A stretch of 64,000 nt of DNA from Natrialbaceae archaeon AArc-T1-2 (GCF_030273315.1 NZ_CP127174.1:248001-312000); one strand, 5' to 3'; positions 1 through 8,667 are shown, counted from the first letter of the stretch. Numbers and translations are program-made. The notes: a model not told the origin generated them from the sequence alone.

Positions 1-226
1 TGAGAGGGACAACACCAAGCAGGTACGTCCGCTCCTGTAGGAGTTCGGCGGCGAGAATCGCTCCGATGACCGCCGCGGCCAGTCCGACACAGAAGCCGAC
101 GTAATGTCCGACGAGCACTTCCCAAAGCCGGTAATCGTTGTCCGTGCAAAAGGCGCCGATGACGAGTAGCGTGTCGAGATGGGTTACGGTAAACAACCAC
201 ACAGCCACGAGCAGAGTCGTTTCCAC
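1..226 (-). CDS. CadD-like cadmium-resistance family membrane transporter (partial, C-terminus off window)
   Basis: The visible 75 residues begin VETTLLVAVWLFTVTHLDTL and contain two strongly hydrophobic segments separated by a short polar stretch (FCTDNDYRLWE). The order of a first helix with a TH(L/I)D motif, a polar loop and then a G-H-Y-x-G-F helix resembles the N-terminus of CadD-type transporters (Cad family), which are small multi-helix proteins linked to cadmium resistance. The GTG at 224-226 is the only sensible start because an in-frame TGA lies two codons upstream. The gene reads off the left edge, so length and C-terminal helices cannot be judged. Family assignment is by pattern recognition and moderate; a generic LysE-like exporter is the main alternative. 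Confidence 0.5.
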   Translation of the reverse strand, partial: METTLLVAVWLFTVTHLDTLLVIGAFCTDNDYRLWEVLVGHYVGFCVGLAAAVIGAILAAELLQERTYLLGVVPL

Positions 227-572
227 AGGTCACCGAATCTGTCACATCGAGACCGTATAGTGGTTTCTCTCCGCGAGCCTCAGTCGTTATAGGGTACCGT
301 GACCGGTACTCACTTTCTGACTCGTGCCACATTCGCGCTATGGGTTCAGCAGACGCGGTCCGAACTACCGAGTAGCTGTCAAAAGTGGCGTGACATGTAG
401 AGGATAGATGCAGCACAGGGACATAGTTTGTTTCACACTATCACCGAATGTCTATCCCGTAGCTACGAATGTCAGAGTTTCTGGATGGGATTTCGAATCT
501 CAGAAGAGGTACCCCAAACTCCTCGCAACGATGCCTCACTTAGAGAAAAAGATTGATCGTCGTCGATTCGAT
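227..572. other. Intergenic, relatively AT-rich, no gene recognised
   Basis: This stretch separates the CadD-like gene from the end of the PGF-CTERM gene. A 60-codon frame at 408-590 is present, but it has no recognisable domain, no ribosome binding site that I can see and runs into the neighbouring gene, so I do not call it. A near-palindromic GGTACC/CCGGTAC patch lies around 292-310. Confidence 0.6.
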
Positions 573-1295
573 CTAATGGATTCGCCGTGACGCTATTCCA
601 AGAGCTGCAACTAATGCAACCAATGCAGCACCGATTCCGAATCCAGGTAGCCCATCGGCTGCTTCTTCTTCATCTTCGGAATCTGTCTCCGCCACAGTGT
701 CACTCTCACCGTCTTCCAGTGAGATCACCAATTCGAACCCATCTAGGTCTGTATCCGCATCCCAAGAGGCTTGGGCACTATCTTTTTCATCCGAGTCGGG
801 ACTGGTAGATTCGATGGTCGCATCATCCGGTCCAGTAATAACCAACTGTCTGTCCAGTTCGAACCCGCTCGCAAACGGCTCGGTCAGAACGAGCGTCTCA
901 CCGTCAGCCTCTGCTAGCCCGCTCCAGGTAACCGCCACCGTCACTACACCGTATCCGTCTTCACTTTGGATCTCAATCGATGCGTCATCGATCACGGCTT
1001 CTCCATTGTGACCGCTATTTTCAGCCACGGATTCCATCCGCTCTGTGAACCGGTCACGGAGATCATCCTGTGCTTCTTCGTCTTCTTCTAACGATTCGAA
1101 CGAAGCTTGCTCATCTTCGTCACCGAGATCATAGACACTGACCAACGAAACGGTCGCATCGCCGTCCGAAGTCATTTCTACGTGGATCTTTGGTTCGTCT
1201 GGGTCCTCGACGCCAGTCGCTCCGGCAACCGGCGAAACAAATACGCTCCCAACAAGCACTACCGCAACTACGGCAACCAGAGTCCGGTCGTGCAT
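573..1295 (-). CDS. Secreted PGF-CTERM protein with DUF7345-like domain
   Basis: 240 residues with an N-terminal signal peptide (MHDRTLVAVVAVVLVGSVFV), an acidic ectodomain and a C-terminal tripartite sorting signal: the PGFG motif, a hydrophobic helix and a final RRIH cluster. That signal is recognised by archaeosortase ArtA, which removes the helix while the protein is lipid-anchored, so it should act at the outer face of the cell. The ectodomain (about residues 35-170) matches the DUF7345-type domain of the HTH membrane protein at 2166-3206: both have a beta pattern followed by FESLE, a VV..(F/T)W.G(F/L) strand and a late P-D pair. It is last in a three-gene minus-strand group, starting 6 bases after the previous stop. 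The ligand is unknown. Confidence 0.75.
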   Translation of the reverse strand: MHDRTLVAVVAVVLVGSVFVSPVAGATGVEDPDEPKIHVEMTSDGDATVSLVSVYDLGDEDEQASFESLEEDEEAQDDLRDRFTERMESVAENSGHNGEAVIDDASIEIQSEDGYGVVTVAVTWSGLAEADGETLVLTEPFASGFELDRQLVITGPDDATIESTSPDSDEKDSAQASWDADTDLDGFELVISLEDGESDTVAETDSEDEEEAADGLPGFGIGAALVALVAALGIASRRIH

Positions 1296-1301
1296 TGTTA
1301 G

Positions 1302-2027
1302 TTACTGGCCTCGATCGTCACTGTTGTTGCCGGCTCCACGATCTTCATCGTCAGCGTCATCGTCGCTTGCGTCAGTTGTGTCATCGCCAGGGGTTTCGTC
1401 GGGTGCACCTGGTTCGAAGTCACCGGCAACTCCGTTCCCGACGTTCTCACCAGCGATAGACTGAGCAAGCTCAGCCGTTTCAGGTCCGCCAAGTTCGCTC
1501 GCCTGTTCCTGGAGTTCCTGGATCGCCTCTACGTTGATCCCACGCTCTTCTAACACGTCTTCAGGTAACTCACCAGCAGTCTCCCCTGCCTGTTCGGCAG
1601 CTCGTTCCGTGTTAGCGTTCTCGGCAGTGACCTTCGCTATCTCCGAACGGTACTCACCCTCGCTAATCTCACCGTTCTCACGGGCTTCCTCTAGTTCTTC
1701 GAGTTCGGCTTCGTGTTCGTCCAGCCGTTCCTCGATTTCGGCAAGCCTGTCACCGACGATGTCGGCTTTGGCCGCATCTGACTGCGCGTTCGCTATTTTG
1801 ATTCCGAACGTCCGATCGGACACTTCACCATCGATTTCAGCGTCTTGCACACCTACGACGCCAGTCAACTGCTCTCCTGGTTCGACCGAGTTGTTCTCGC
1901 TCGCGTCTGCGTTGTCATTCGAACTGTCTTCACTGCCGTCTGCCAGGGCTGCGGCTGCGCCGAGTGGCATCGCTGCCAGTGCGGCAATGAGCATGATCGC
2001 CATGAGGATCGTTCCAAGTCGTTTCAT
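1302..2027 (-). CDS. Secreted acidic coiled-coil protein
   Basis: About 241 residues from MKRLGTILMAIMLIAALAAM, a clear signal peptide; an in-frame start 12 codons upstream would only add a non-signal extension, so 2027 is preferred. The mature part has an early Ser/Asn/Asp-rich linker, then a GV-rich patch, then a long Glu/Ala/Arg helix with heptad-like spacing (about residues 75-150: DRLAEIEERLDEHEAELEEL) typical of a coiled coil, and a disordered D/G/N-rich tail. No transmembrane helix or lipobox follows the signal, so it is probably released or held by partners. It lies between the DUF7345 sensor and the DUF7345 PGF-CTERM protein in the same orientation. Function unknown; a periplasm-like adaptor is conceivable but unproven. 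Confidence 0.7.
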   Translation of the reverse strand: MKRLGTILMAIMLIAALAAMPLGAAAALADGSEDSSNDNADASENNSVEPGEQLTGVVGVQDAEIDGEVSDRTFGIKIANAQSDAAKADIVGDRLAEIEERLDEHEAELEELEEARENGEISEGEYRSEIAKVTAENANTERAAEQAGETAGELPEDVLEERGINVEAIQELQEQASELGGPETAELAQSIAGENVGNGVAGDFEPGAPDETPGDDTTDASDDDADDEDRGAGNNSDDRGQ

Positions 2028-2165
2028 TGCAATCGTTCCTATGGCCTGTCCACGGATATACACTGAAGTTGGTAGCTCCGGTTCAACGATGTTTTCCCGG
2101 GTTTTACGCCGTTTTCGATCCGACGCCGTCTATCGATTTCCCGATTTACAGTTATTGGATTGACG

Positions 2166-3206
2166 TTATTCGTGGTGGCTTGCTTTCTCGGCTTCTTCCT
2201 CGGGAATTCGAAGCACGTTTTCCCGGCCAATCCGGAACGATTCGAGCTCACCTTCCTCACGGAGCTTGCTCACTACCTTGCTCGTCTTCGCATCAGTCCA
2301 TCCAAGCTCCTCGACCACCCGCTTTTGTTTCATTCGACCACCGTTCTCTTCCACCAGGTGCATCACCTGTTCCTCATTGCTCAACAGCGACTCATCGGGT
2401 TCCGATAGGTCTGGTTCCGCAACTGGTTGCGGATCACTCCCCGATGGTTCGTCCGTTTCGTCCCTCGTCCGGATACGGAACCACCAGAACGCAAGTCCTG
2501 TGACCGCCCCGATAGCGCCTACCGATCCAGCGATGAGCGGCCAGCTAAGCCCGGTTCCAGCGGTTGAAACGACGATGCGAGGTTCTCCAGAGACAAAATC
2601 CGTTTCCCCACCGTGCCAGATAACGGCCCGGTCACGCTGATCATCGGGATCTGGGGTTACGGATATGAGTTCGTACTCCTCAGGCCAACTAATCAGTAGC
2701 CGGGTTCCGTCATCAAGATAGATGCCCTCGATCGCGTCTCCGGCCTGTAATTCGCCATTCTCACTACTGGTGAATCCATGCCATTGGAACGAGTACCGAA
2801 CGACTCCATACTCGCGGCCAAATGACTGTCGTTCCGTACTGACACGAAAGCTGTCAGCCGTCATCTCCCTGTTTGTCGCGGTACTCGCGGTCGCAACGGT
2901 GTCGTCGATCCGGTCAGCGAACTCGTGAGTGTACGCGTCTGGATCGTCCTCAATATCACGTTCGAGTGACTCGAAAGCGTCTGTACTGTCATCGTCGTCG
3001 AGTTGGACCCAGAATTCGACCGTCCACGCAGCAGAACCATCGTCTTGGAGCGCAATATCCATTCGCACCTCATCAGCGTCGATCTCATCTGGCTCCATCG
3101 CTGGTGCCTCTGTTCCTTGTGCCGATCCGGCAGATACTGAGGGGCCAAGCCCGATGAGAAGGCCTGTAGCGAAAAGGAAAACAAGCAAGCCGAAGCGGAC
3201 ATTCAT
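2166..3206 (-). CDS. Membrane-anchored DUF7345 sensor with cytoplasmic winged-helix (DUF7343-like) domain
   Basis: About 346 residues from MNVRFGLLVFLFATGLLIGL; the frame stays open further upstream, but those 82 codons lack a signal peptide and 3206 gives a proper one. Order: signal peptide (1-30), external DUF7345-like domain (about 40-215), single helix (about 225-250, SWPLIAGSVGAIGAVTGLAFWWF), acidic linker, and a C-terminal winged helix (about 285-340) containing SNEEQVMHLVEENGGRMKQK and a recognition-helix-like DAKTSKVVSKLREEGEL. The layout suggests a one-component regulator that reads an outside signal and binds DNA inside. It heads the group with 1302-2027 and 573-1295. Regulatory targets are not visible; autoregulation of this locus or control of the divergent genes from 3538 is the obvious guess. 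Confidence 0.75.
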   Translation of the reverse strand: MNVRFGLLVFLFATGLLIGLGPSVSAGSAQGTEAPAMEPDEIDADEVRMDIALQDDGSAAWTVEFWVQLDDDDSTDAFESLERDIEDDPDAYTHEFADRIDDTVATASTATNREMTADSFRVSTERQSFGREYGVVRYSFQWHGFTSSENGELQAGDAIEGIYLDDGTRLLISWPEEYELISVTPDPDDQRDRAVIWHGGETDFVSGEPRIVVSTAGTGLSWPLIAGSVGAIGAVTGLAFWWFRIRTRDETDEPSGSDPQPVAEPDLSEPDESLLSNEEQVMHLVEENGGRMKQKRVVEELGWTDAKTSKVVSKLREEGELESFRIGRENVLRIPEEEAEKASHHE

Positions 3207-3537
3207 ACCTGAATCTATTTCAGCTGCTCGCTTAAAAGATATGAAGTTCAAAAGGTGAGCAGTCTTATCAGCCAACAGTGTTCGGAGGGTGCTGAACTTG
3301 CCAGTGCACCGTTTCTTGAGTCGGCGTACTCTCGCTAATCGACTGGAATGCACTTCGTTGGTCCGCGGTATCGAATCGGTAGTGAACGTATCTAAAACCT
3401 CGACCGAACGGTCCTGGACCAGCACCACGTTGAGGGTCTCGATCACTCCCAAACGGCGTTAAATGGTGGAAAATGCCGGAAACCAGGAGTCAACAACTCC
3501 AGTGTATATCATCGGTCTTGTCGTATGATCGGACGCA
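3207..3537. promoter_or_regulatory. Divergent intergenic region between sensor and secreted-protein genes
   Basis: This 331-bp gap separates two divergent transcription units. AT-rich patches (GCTTAAAAGAT near 3231 and GTGTATATCATC near 3501) are plausible TATA-like elements for the minus and plus genes. No operator repeat could be assigned. Confidence 0.4.
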
Positions 3538-3930
3538 ATGAACGCAAGACAACTGATCACGATTGCGGTTGTGGCACTGCTCATGATCGGTGGGGTGGCG
3601 GCGCTCGGAGCCGCCAGCCCAGCCGATCAGTCGAATGACAATGCATCGGATACGTCTCACGAAAATGAGTCCGACACCGACGGCGGAACTGCTGGTGCCG
3701 CCGACGATCGTGCCGAGAACGCCGATGATATCGGGCCAAACGACGGCCTACCCGCACAGGTGCCCGAACACGTGAGCGATCTTCACGACCGAATTGGATC
3801 GTTCCTGGATGGGTCGATTGACCACCTCGGCCAGGCGCTAAGCGACCTGTTAGGTGGCGGTGACAGTTCCGACACGAGTGACCGCAGCGAAACCGGTGAC
3901 GAGAGCGACGATGTGGAGTCAGCCACGTAA
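3538..3930 (+). CDS. Small secreted acidic protein of unknown function
   Basis: 130 residues. An N-terminal signal peptide (MNARQLITIAVVALLMIGGV) is followed by a low-complexity Asp/Asn/Ser/Glu linker and a short conserved-looking amphipathic block around residues 65-105 (LPAQVPEHVSDLHDRIGSFL), ending in another Ser/Asp tail. The linker-block-linker layout suggests a protein that presents one helical segment at the cell surface. It starts 331 bp from the divergent sensor gene and is followed after 53 bp by the DUF4382 lipoprotein, so the four plus-strand genes probably form one operon of exported proteins. I do not recognise a family. Confidence 0.65.
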   Translation: MNARQLITIAVVALLMIGGVAALGAASPADQSNDNASDTSHENESDTDGGTAGAADDRAENADDIGPNDGLPAQVPEHVSDLHDRIGSFLDGSIDHLGQALSDLLGGGDSSDTSDRSETGDESDDVESAT

Positions 3931-3983
3931 GTGCTGAACATAAACACCCAATTCCAACTGACCAACGTAATCGATTACATCTC

Positions 3984-4571
3984 ATGAAACAGAATACCAC
4001 TTTGACGGACAGACGAACGTATTTGGCAACGACTGGGGCAGCAACAACCGGGATAATCGGGTTCGCTGGTTGTCTCGCTTCCGGCGAAACGGGAACGCTT
4101 GCAACGCAGGTGACCGACCAACCAGGCGACATCGCGGACTTCGAATCCTGTCTCGTTACCATCGTCGGGATGTGGCTCGGTCCCGATGGTGCACAGACAG
4201 GTGAAGAGGAAGACGAGGAACCCGCTGACCGCGAGTACTACGAGTACGAAGAATCCCAGCAGGCCGACCTCGTCGAACTGCAAGGTGACAACACGCAGCT
4301 AGTTGACGAACGGGAACTCGATGTCTCAACATACGAGTTCCTACAACTCGATATCGACGGGATCGACGCGACGCTCGAAGATGGTTCCGACGCGACCGTC
4401 GAGGTACCGGGAGAAGCACCACTGACGTTCAACGAGGGCTTCGAGGTCCGCGAGGATACTCGCACTGAGTTCACGGCGGACTTCACCCCGGTCCAGCGCG
4501 GGCAGGCAGATGACTACGTTCTCCAGCCCGTCCCCGAAGGCATCACCGTCGAATACGAGGAGGAGGCGTGA
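3984..4571 (+). CDS. DUF4382-family lipoprotein (Tat, lipobox)
   Basis: 195 residues. The N-terminus has a twin-arginine signal (DRRTYLATTGAA) and a lipobox FAGC at about residue 30, so the mature protein should be folded in the cytosol, exported by Tat and lipid-anchored outside. The body starts with the T-D-x-P-G-D-I strand typical of DUF4382 proteins (beta-sandwich surface domains of unknown ligand), has an acidic insert (about 70-90, EEEDEEPADREYYEYEESQQ) and a second beta half (95-190). Its TGA stop overlaps the ATG of the next small membrane gene by one base, which suggests translational coupling. Function beyond a surface domain is unknown. Confidence 0.75.
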   Translation: MKQNTTLTDRRTYLATTGAATTGIIGFAGCLASGETGTLATQVTDQPGDIADFESCLVTIVGMWLGPDGAQTGEEEDEEPADREYYEYEESQQADLVELQGDNTQLVDERELDVSTYEFLQLDIDGIDATLEDGSDATVEVPGEAPLTFNEGFEVREDTRTEFTADFTPVQRGQADDYVLQPVPEGITVEYEEEA

Positions 4572-4801
4572 TGATCGGCGCCATGGTCTCGATACCGTTG
4601 TTCGTCGGTCCAACCGTGTTCCTACTGGGGCTGCTGATCGCGCTCGTGGTCGCGGTTGCGATCGTCGGTCTGCTATTCAGCCTGTCGTGGCGGGTCATCG
4701 CACTCGCTGCTCTCGTACTGGGTATCCTTTGGCTGGTTGGCGTAATCGGGTTCAGCCCGGGAGGCCCCGGCGCATCGGAGCTGCTAGCGATGGGCCTGTA
4801 A
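4571..4801 (+). CDS. Small two-to-three-helix membrane protein
   Basis: 76 residues beginning MIGAMVSIPLFVGPTVFLLG, almost entirely hydrophobic with helices at roughly 6-35 and 40-62 and a short GPG-rich tail. The ATG at 4571 overlaps the TGA of the DUF4382 gene (TGATG); a GTG one codon upstream is possible but less likely. No domain is recognised. Its tight coupling to a lipoprotein gene suggests that it accompanies the exported proteins, perhaps as a membrane partner, but nothing in the sequence shows this directly. Confidence 0.6.
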   Translation: MIGAMVSIPLFVGPTVFLLGLLIALVVAVAIVGLLFSLSWRVIALAALVLGILWLVGVIGFSPGGPGASELLAMGL

Positions 4802-4846
4802 CGATTGTACCGTTCACAAATCAGCTTCCGAAATAATCAGATACCT

Positions 4847-5527
4847 ATGCAATCGAGACGAACCTTCTTGACACTCGGTGCGAGCACAGCGATAGCAACT
4901 ACAGCTGGATGTACTGCGAGTATGCCGTTCGTCGGCGACGATCCGATGGAGTTTGATGCGGACCCGGCATCGATTCCGCAATCCGCCCTGGACGAGACGG
5001 GGTACGACGAGCACGAAATCGAGGACATCGGGATCGAACGGACGTTCGAAGCAGGCGGTCAGACGCAGGACGTCGTTGTCACGAATTGGCAGGCGGAGTA
5101 CGACAAGGCAATCGACCTGGGAGAACTGGGAGTGCCGATCGACGAACGCCTTCGAGCAGCCGTTTGCACGGCACTCACGACCCCGCAAGTGAGCGTGCTC
5201 AACCGGACATTCAACCCCGTCGGCGAGATGACGAGCGAGGAACTCGCGGAGAAAGTTCAAGATCGATACGAGGGGATGGAGAACCTGGAACAGGTTGACG
5301 AGGACACGGTATCGATCACCCGTGAATCGACAACTGTTGGCGAATTCGAAGGGGAGGCTGACCTCGTCGGAGAAGGAATCCCGATCGACCTCACGCTTCA
5401 CATCACAGAGGCGGTGGAGTCCGGAGACGACTTCGTCGTCGGCGTCGGTGGGTATCCTACCGAATTGCGGAGTGATGAACGACCGAATATAGTTTCCTTG
5501 TTGGAAGCTATCGAGCATAACGGATAG
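4847..5527 (+). CDS. DUF6517-family Tat lipoprotein
   Basis: 226 residues from MQSRRTFLTLGASTAIATTA; the frame is open upstream, but this ATG places the RR motif at the N-terminus. A Tat signal and a lipobox (TAGC, about residue 20) precede a domain with the haloarchaeal DUF6517 hallmarks: a PMEFDADPASIP segment, a SALDETGYDEHE segment, then beta-rich sequence with a GIPIDLTLHITEAVESGDDF strand pair near the end. The family is a surface-anchored protein of unknown function. It is the last gene of the plus-strand group and is followed by the convergent integrase gene. Identification of the family is fairly confident; its role is unknown. Confidence 0.7.
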   Translation: MQSRRTFLTLGASTAIATTAGCTASMPFVGDDPMEFDADPASIPQSALDETGYDEHEIEDIGIERTFEAGGQTQDVVVTNWQAEYDKAIDLGELGVPIDERLRAAVCTALTTPQVSVLNRTFNPVGEMTSEELAEKVQDRYEGMENLEQVDEDTVSITRESTTVGEFEGEADLVGEGIPIDLTLHITEAVESGDDFVVGVGGYPTELRSDERPNIVSLLEAIEHNG

Positions 5528-5616
5528 GCTTACTAACTGAGATCTGCTGCATTTGCGCGTTGTATTCAGCACGCACGTCTTGTCATCTCTAGATGATTTC
5601 GACATAGCCGATCGAA

Positions 5617-6234
5617 TCAAACCTTGAGTAGGTGATCGTAGATCCGCTCAGTTGTTTGAATACTTCGGTGGCGAAGCCGGTTGCGAACGTCATAGAGTGT
5701 GTTCCCCTCTTCTACATTCATCATCCGATATGCCACACCGTGTCGAAGAGTATGCGGAGTCACATCACTCGTATCTCCCCGACTGCCATCGATCTTGTAT
5801 GGTCGGACACCAGCCTCGTCGGCTACCTTGTGCAGCATATTCCGTACACCTTGTTCAGAGATTCGGTCTGCAGACCGTGATGGAAAGAGTGCCAATGAAT
5901 CCTTCCAGCGGTTGGTGAGATACGCAGAGAGCAAACGCGAGGTGTCATCTGCAAGTTCCAGCGTTACAGGTGGCGGTGAGTTTTCGTTCGGGTAGTCCTT
6001 CTGGATCTCAGTCGGAAGGTAAAGATCCGAGTTGTTGTTTCGAAGAAGTTCGACGTTGAGTTGTACGAGCTCACCAACCCGGAGTCCAGTATCGTACATC
6101 GTCACCACGATAGCTTCGTTGCGTTGTTGCAGATAGTCGGCTCCGATGGCATAACATGCCGACCGGAGTGCCTCAACCTGTTCTGGTGTCACCCAGACTT
6201 TCGCCCGAACTTTGGAGTTTGCAGATTCACTCAT
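5617..6234 (-). CDS. Orphan tyrosine recombinase (catalytic-domain-only integrase)
   Basis: About 205 residues from MSESANSKVRAKVWVTPEQV (a start four codons upstream is possible). The tyrosine recombinase catalytic set is visible: Arg52 in YDTGLRVGEL, His161 and Arg164 in TPHTLRHGVA, His189 in NRLRHRS and the nucleophile Tyr199 in TTERIYDHL. The usual N-terminal SAM-like core-binding domain (about 100 residues) is absent, giving a protein close to the minimal catalytic domain seen in small haloarchaeal virus and plasmid integrases. No excisionase, replication gene or second viral gene is adjacent. A perfect inverted repeat lies 46-77 bp upstream and a third copy of its core lies inside codons 5-8. 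It may be an active solo integrase or a domesticated remnant. Confidence 0.8.
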   Translation of the reverse strand: MSESANSKVRAKVWVTPEQVEALRSACYAIGADYLQQRNEAIVVTMYDTGLRVGELVQLNVELLRNNNSDLYLPTEIQKDYPNENSPPPVTLELADDTSRLLSAYLTNRWKDSLALFPSRSADRISEQGVRNMLHKVADEAGVRPYKIDGSRGDTSDVTPHTLRHGVAYRMMNVEEGNTLYDVRNRLRHRSIQTTERIYDHLLKV

Positions 6235-6279
6235 TCTAACAACCACTCTTTATATACTGGTATGCGTCTCGACCGACTT

Positions 6280-6311
6280 AACTTTGGAGTCTACAAAGAG
6301 ACTCCAAAGTT
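6280..6311. repeat. Perfect 12-bp inverted repeat upstream of integrase gene
   Basis: AACTTTGGAGTC (6280-6291), an 8-base spacer and GACTCCAAAGTT (6300-6311). The arms match perfectly. An 11-base copy, AACTTTGGAGT, recurs in direct orientation at 6208-6218, inside the first codons of the integrase. The placement, immediately upstream of the gene and overlapping its start, fits either an operator that represses the integrase or arm/core binding sites of an attachment site. The rest of the 6235-6549 gap shows no gene. Confidence 0.75.
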
Positions 6312-6549
6312 CATATATCGGTTGTTAGCGGATGTTGCCTACAAGAGACAGAAGCAGTAAGGATTGAATCCGGTGTGAGGATCAAGCACTCTCCGGGATG
6401 CGTCCTCTTACCATTCTACAGGGTGTCATACAACGGTTCCCATACCTGTTAGCACCGCCCCGAATCGGTCAATTCAGAGAACTCACATACCAGCGAGGGC
6501 GACGATCTTACCGACATCTGTCAAGAACGGCGTGCAAGATACAGAGATT

Positions 6550-8667
6550 TTATTGATCATCGATTTCGACACCAGTAATTTCGAAACGCGCACCACCCTC
6601 GTCACCGTCCGTCACATGGAGTTCCCAGCCGTGGGCATCGACGATCTGTTTGACGATGCTCAACCCGAAGCCGGTGCCATCTTCACATGTCGAATAGCCT
6701 GCTTCGAAGATCGTTTCACGCTCGTTTGCAGGGATGCCCGGGCCAGTATCTTCAATGTAGAACCCATCGGTCAGTTCGCCAACCGTCACGGTTACGCCTT
6801 CGCCACCGTGCTCGACAGCGTTCCGAATCAGGTTCTCGAACAACTGTTTCAGGCGGCTCCTGTCAGCCTGCACTGTGCCGTCCATATCAGTAACGAGTGT
6901 GGCCTCGTCCGTCTCCACAGTCGCCCAGCAGCCCTCTACAACTGAAGCGAGAGCTACCGGTTCGAGGTCCGCTATGGCCTCACCCTCACGGGCTAACGTC
7001 AGGAGATCCTCGATCAGCGTCTGCATCCGTTCGTGGGCCCGATCAGCGTGTTCTAAGTGCTCGCTATCACACTCCTCAGCAGCTAGCTCCAGTCGCCCTT
7101 TAGCGACACTCAGCGGATTCCTGAGATCGTGGCTAACGATGCTGGCGAACTCTTCGAGCCGGTCGTTTTGCCTGGTAAGTTCCTTCTCACGGGCACGGAG
7201 CTGCCCGGTCCGTTCGACCTGCTCCAGCGCTGTAGCCAGTCCGCTGGCCAGAATCTTGGCCAGAAGTAAATCCTGATCGTCGAACGATTCCGGTGACGGC
7301 GATCCAGCGAGTAAAATCCCGTATTCACCGAGTGGCAGGTAGAGCTCGCTCCGAATCGGCGTGTCCGGATTATACCGATCCGGTTCCTCGTGAACGTCAC
7401 CGACTGCGAGTGGCTCTCCCTGCTGGTAGACACGCCATGCGATGCTGTCCCCATCGGTGAACGTCGGGGGCTCGCCAACGAGATCGTACACGGACTCGGT
7501 GGCCACCACCGGAACCAATCCTTCAGCGTCCGAATCATACAGGTGAATCGAGTTCGCGTCTATACCCAGGAGATCTCGGGTCGTCTCAACACCTATCTCG
7601 ACGATTTCGTCTTGCGTATCTGCGCTCATCAGCTCGTGAGCGACTCGGTTCAGGGCTTCAAGCTGTTCTGTCGTCTCTTCGAGTTGCTGGCGATACAACT
7701 CACGATCTCCGACATCGGTGATGGTTACTAATTGGCCCGTCTGCACTTCGCCTGCCATGAACGGTGAAGTCGTTACCTCATAGAAGTGTAGCTCTTCACC
7801 CTGGGAGACTGTCATCGGGTCTGTGCTCGAAAGGGCGTCGCTGAGCGTTGAGTTCACTGTATCGAGCGACTGTCCAATAGACCCCCGAAGGGATGGAAAG
7901 AGTTCCTGAGCAGCCCGATTATAATCACGAATGCAGCCATCTTTGTCGAGAAAGAGTGCAGGTGACCCGCTTTCACTTGTCAGACGTAATACTTCGAAGC
8001 GACGGTGATAGACGAATAGCGTACCAACGGCGAACAGTGCGACACCAGGCGGCTCATACATCAGGGGAAGCAGTATATCGATCTGATTGCTGAGAATGGT
8101 TGCGGTTGCCGGAAGTCCAGTAAGGCCGGCGAGAATCACGAGGGGCCGACTATCGGTTCCAGTATGGTAGAACCGCTCGATTAGCATAAAGAAGCCAACT
8201 GCGATAACTGCGTAGGATAGCCCCAGTACGATCCAGTGCAGTGATTGCTGGTGAATAGCGAGATGTGTATATGGAGTAGTGGTCCACTCGGTCGTGAAAT
8301 AGAGATTGTGAAGTGGATTCGTGATCTTCAGAACGGTAAAGAGCAGGAAGACAGCGATGAGGATATTTCGGTACGGTGCTTGTCGTGGCGGCCGGCCAGT
8401 GTAGGCCGCACAAAAGTACAACCAAGCACCGACAGCGACGAACGCAAAGACGTATCCGAAAATATACAATGCGATTTTACTCCCCGCTGTAGGGGCGAGT
8501 AGATAGCCGATATAGCCCCCAGACCAGAGAGCGACGGCGGCTAACAAAGCGACAAGACCTTGGCGTGTTCCTGGGTGTTGGATCGTCCGGGCCCGTGGAA
8601 TACTGGCGAGACAAACAAGCGCTGACGCTGAAAACAGAAGCGTATATCCGAGAATAGCTAGATTCAT
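6550..8667 (-). CDS. Seven-helix-sensor histidine kinase with PAS and GAF domains
   Basis: 705 residues. The first 225 residues form seven hydrophobic segments of the histidine-kinase N-terminal 7TM type, followed by a PAS domain (about 232-335), a short coiled linker, a GAF domain (about 338-485), a HisKA dimerisation helix with the acceptor His513 in SIVSHDLRNPLS and a HATPase domain (N box IRNAVEHGG, G1 box DTGPGI, G2 box GTGFGLSIVK). It should autophosphorylate in response to a membrane or cytosolic cue and pass phosphate to a response regulator, but no regulator gene is adjacent. It is divergent from the LOV-containing kinase starting at 8985, with 317 bp between them, which may indicate joint control. 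Confidence 0.85.
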   Translation of the reverse strand: MNLAILGYTLLFSASALVCLASIPRARTIQHPGTRQGLVALLAAVALWSGGYIGYLLAPTAGSKIALYIFGYVFAFVAVGAWLYFCAAYTGRPPRQAPYRNILIAVFLLFTVLKITNPLHNLYFTTEWTTTPYTHLAIHQQSLHWIVLGLSYAVIAVGFFMLIERFYHTGTDSRPLVILAGLTGLPATATILSNQIDILLPLMYEPPGVALFAVGTLFVYHRRFEVLRLTSESGSPALFLDKDGCIRDYNRAAQELFPSLRGSIGQSLDTVNSTLSDALSSTDPMTVSQGEELHFYEVTTSPFMAGEVQTGQLVTITDVGDRELYRQQLEETTEQLEALNRVAHELMSADTQDEIVEIGVETTRDLLGIDANSIHLYDSDAEGLVPVVATESVYDLVGEPPTFTDGDSIAWRVYQQGEPLAVGDVHEEPDRYNPDTPIRSELYLPLGEYGILLAGSPSPESFDDQDLLLAKILASGLATALEQVERTGQLRAREKELTRQNDRLEEFASIVSHDLRNPLSVAKGRLELAAEECDSEHLEHADRAHERMQTLIEDLLTLAREGEAIADLEPVALASVVEGCWATVETDEATLVTDMDGTVQADRSRLKQLFENLIRNAVEHGGEGVTVTVGELTDGFYIEDTGPGIPANERETIFEAGYSTCEDGTGFGLSIVKQIVDAHGWELHVTDGDEGGARFEITGVEIDDQ

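Noticed and set aside
408-590. 60-codon plus-strand frame near the left edge
   Set aside because: No domain, not acidic like haloarchaeal proteins, and it overlaps the end of the PGF-CTERM gene.
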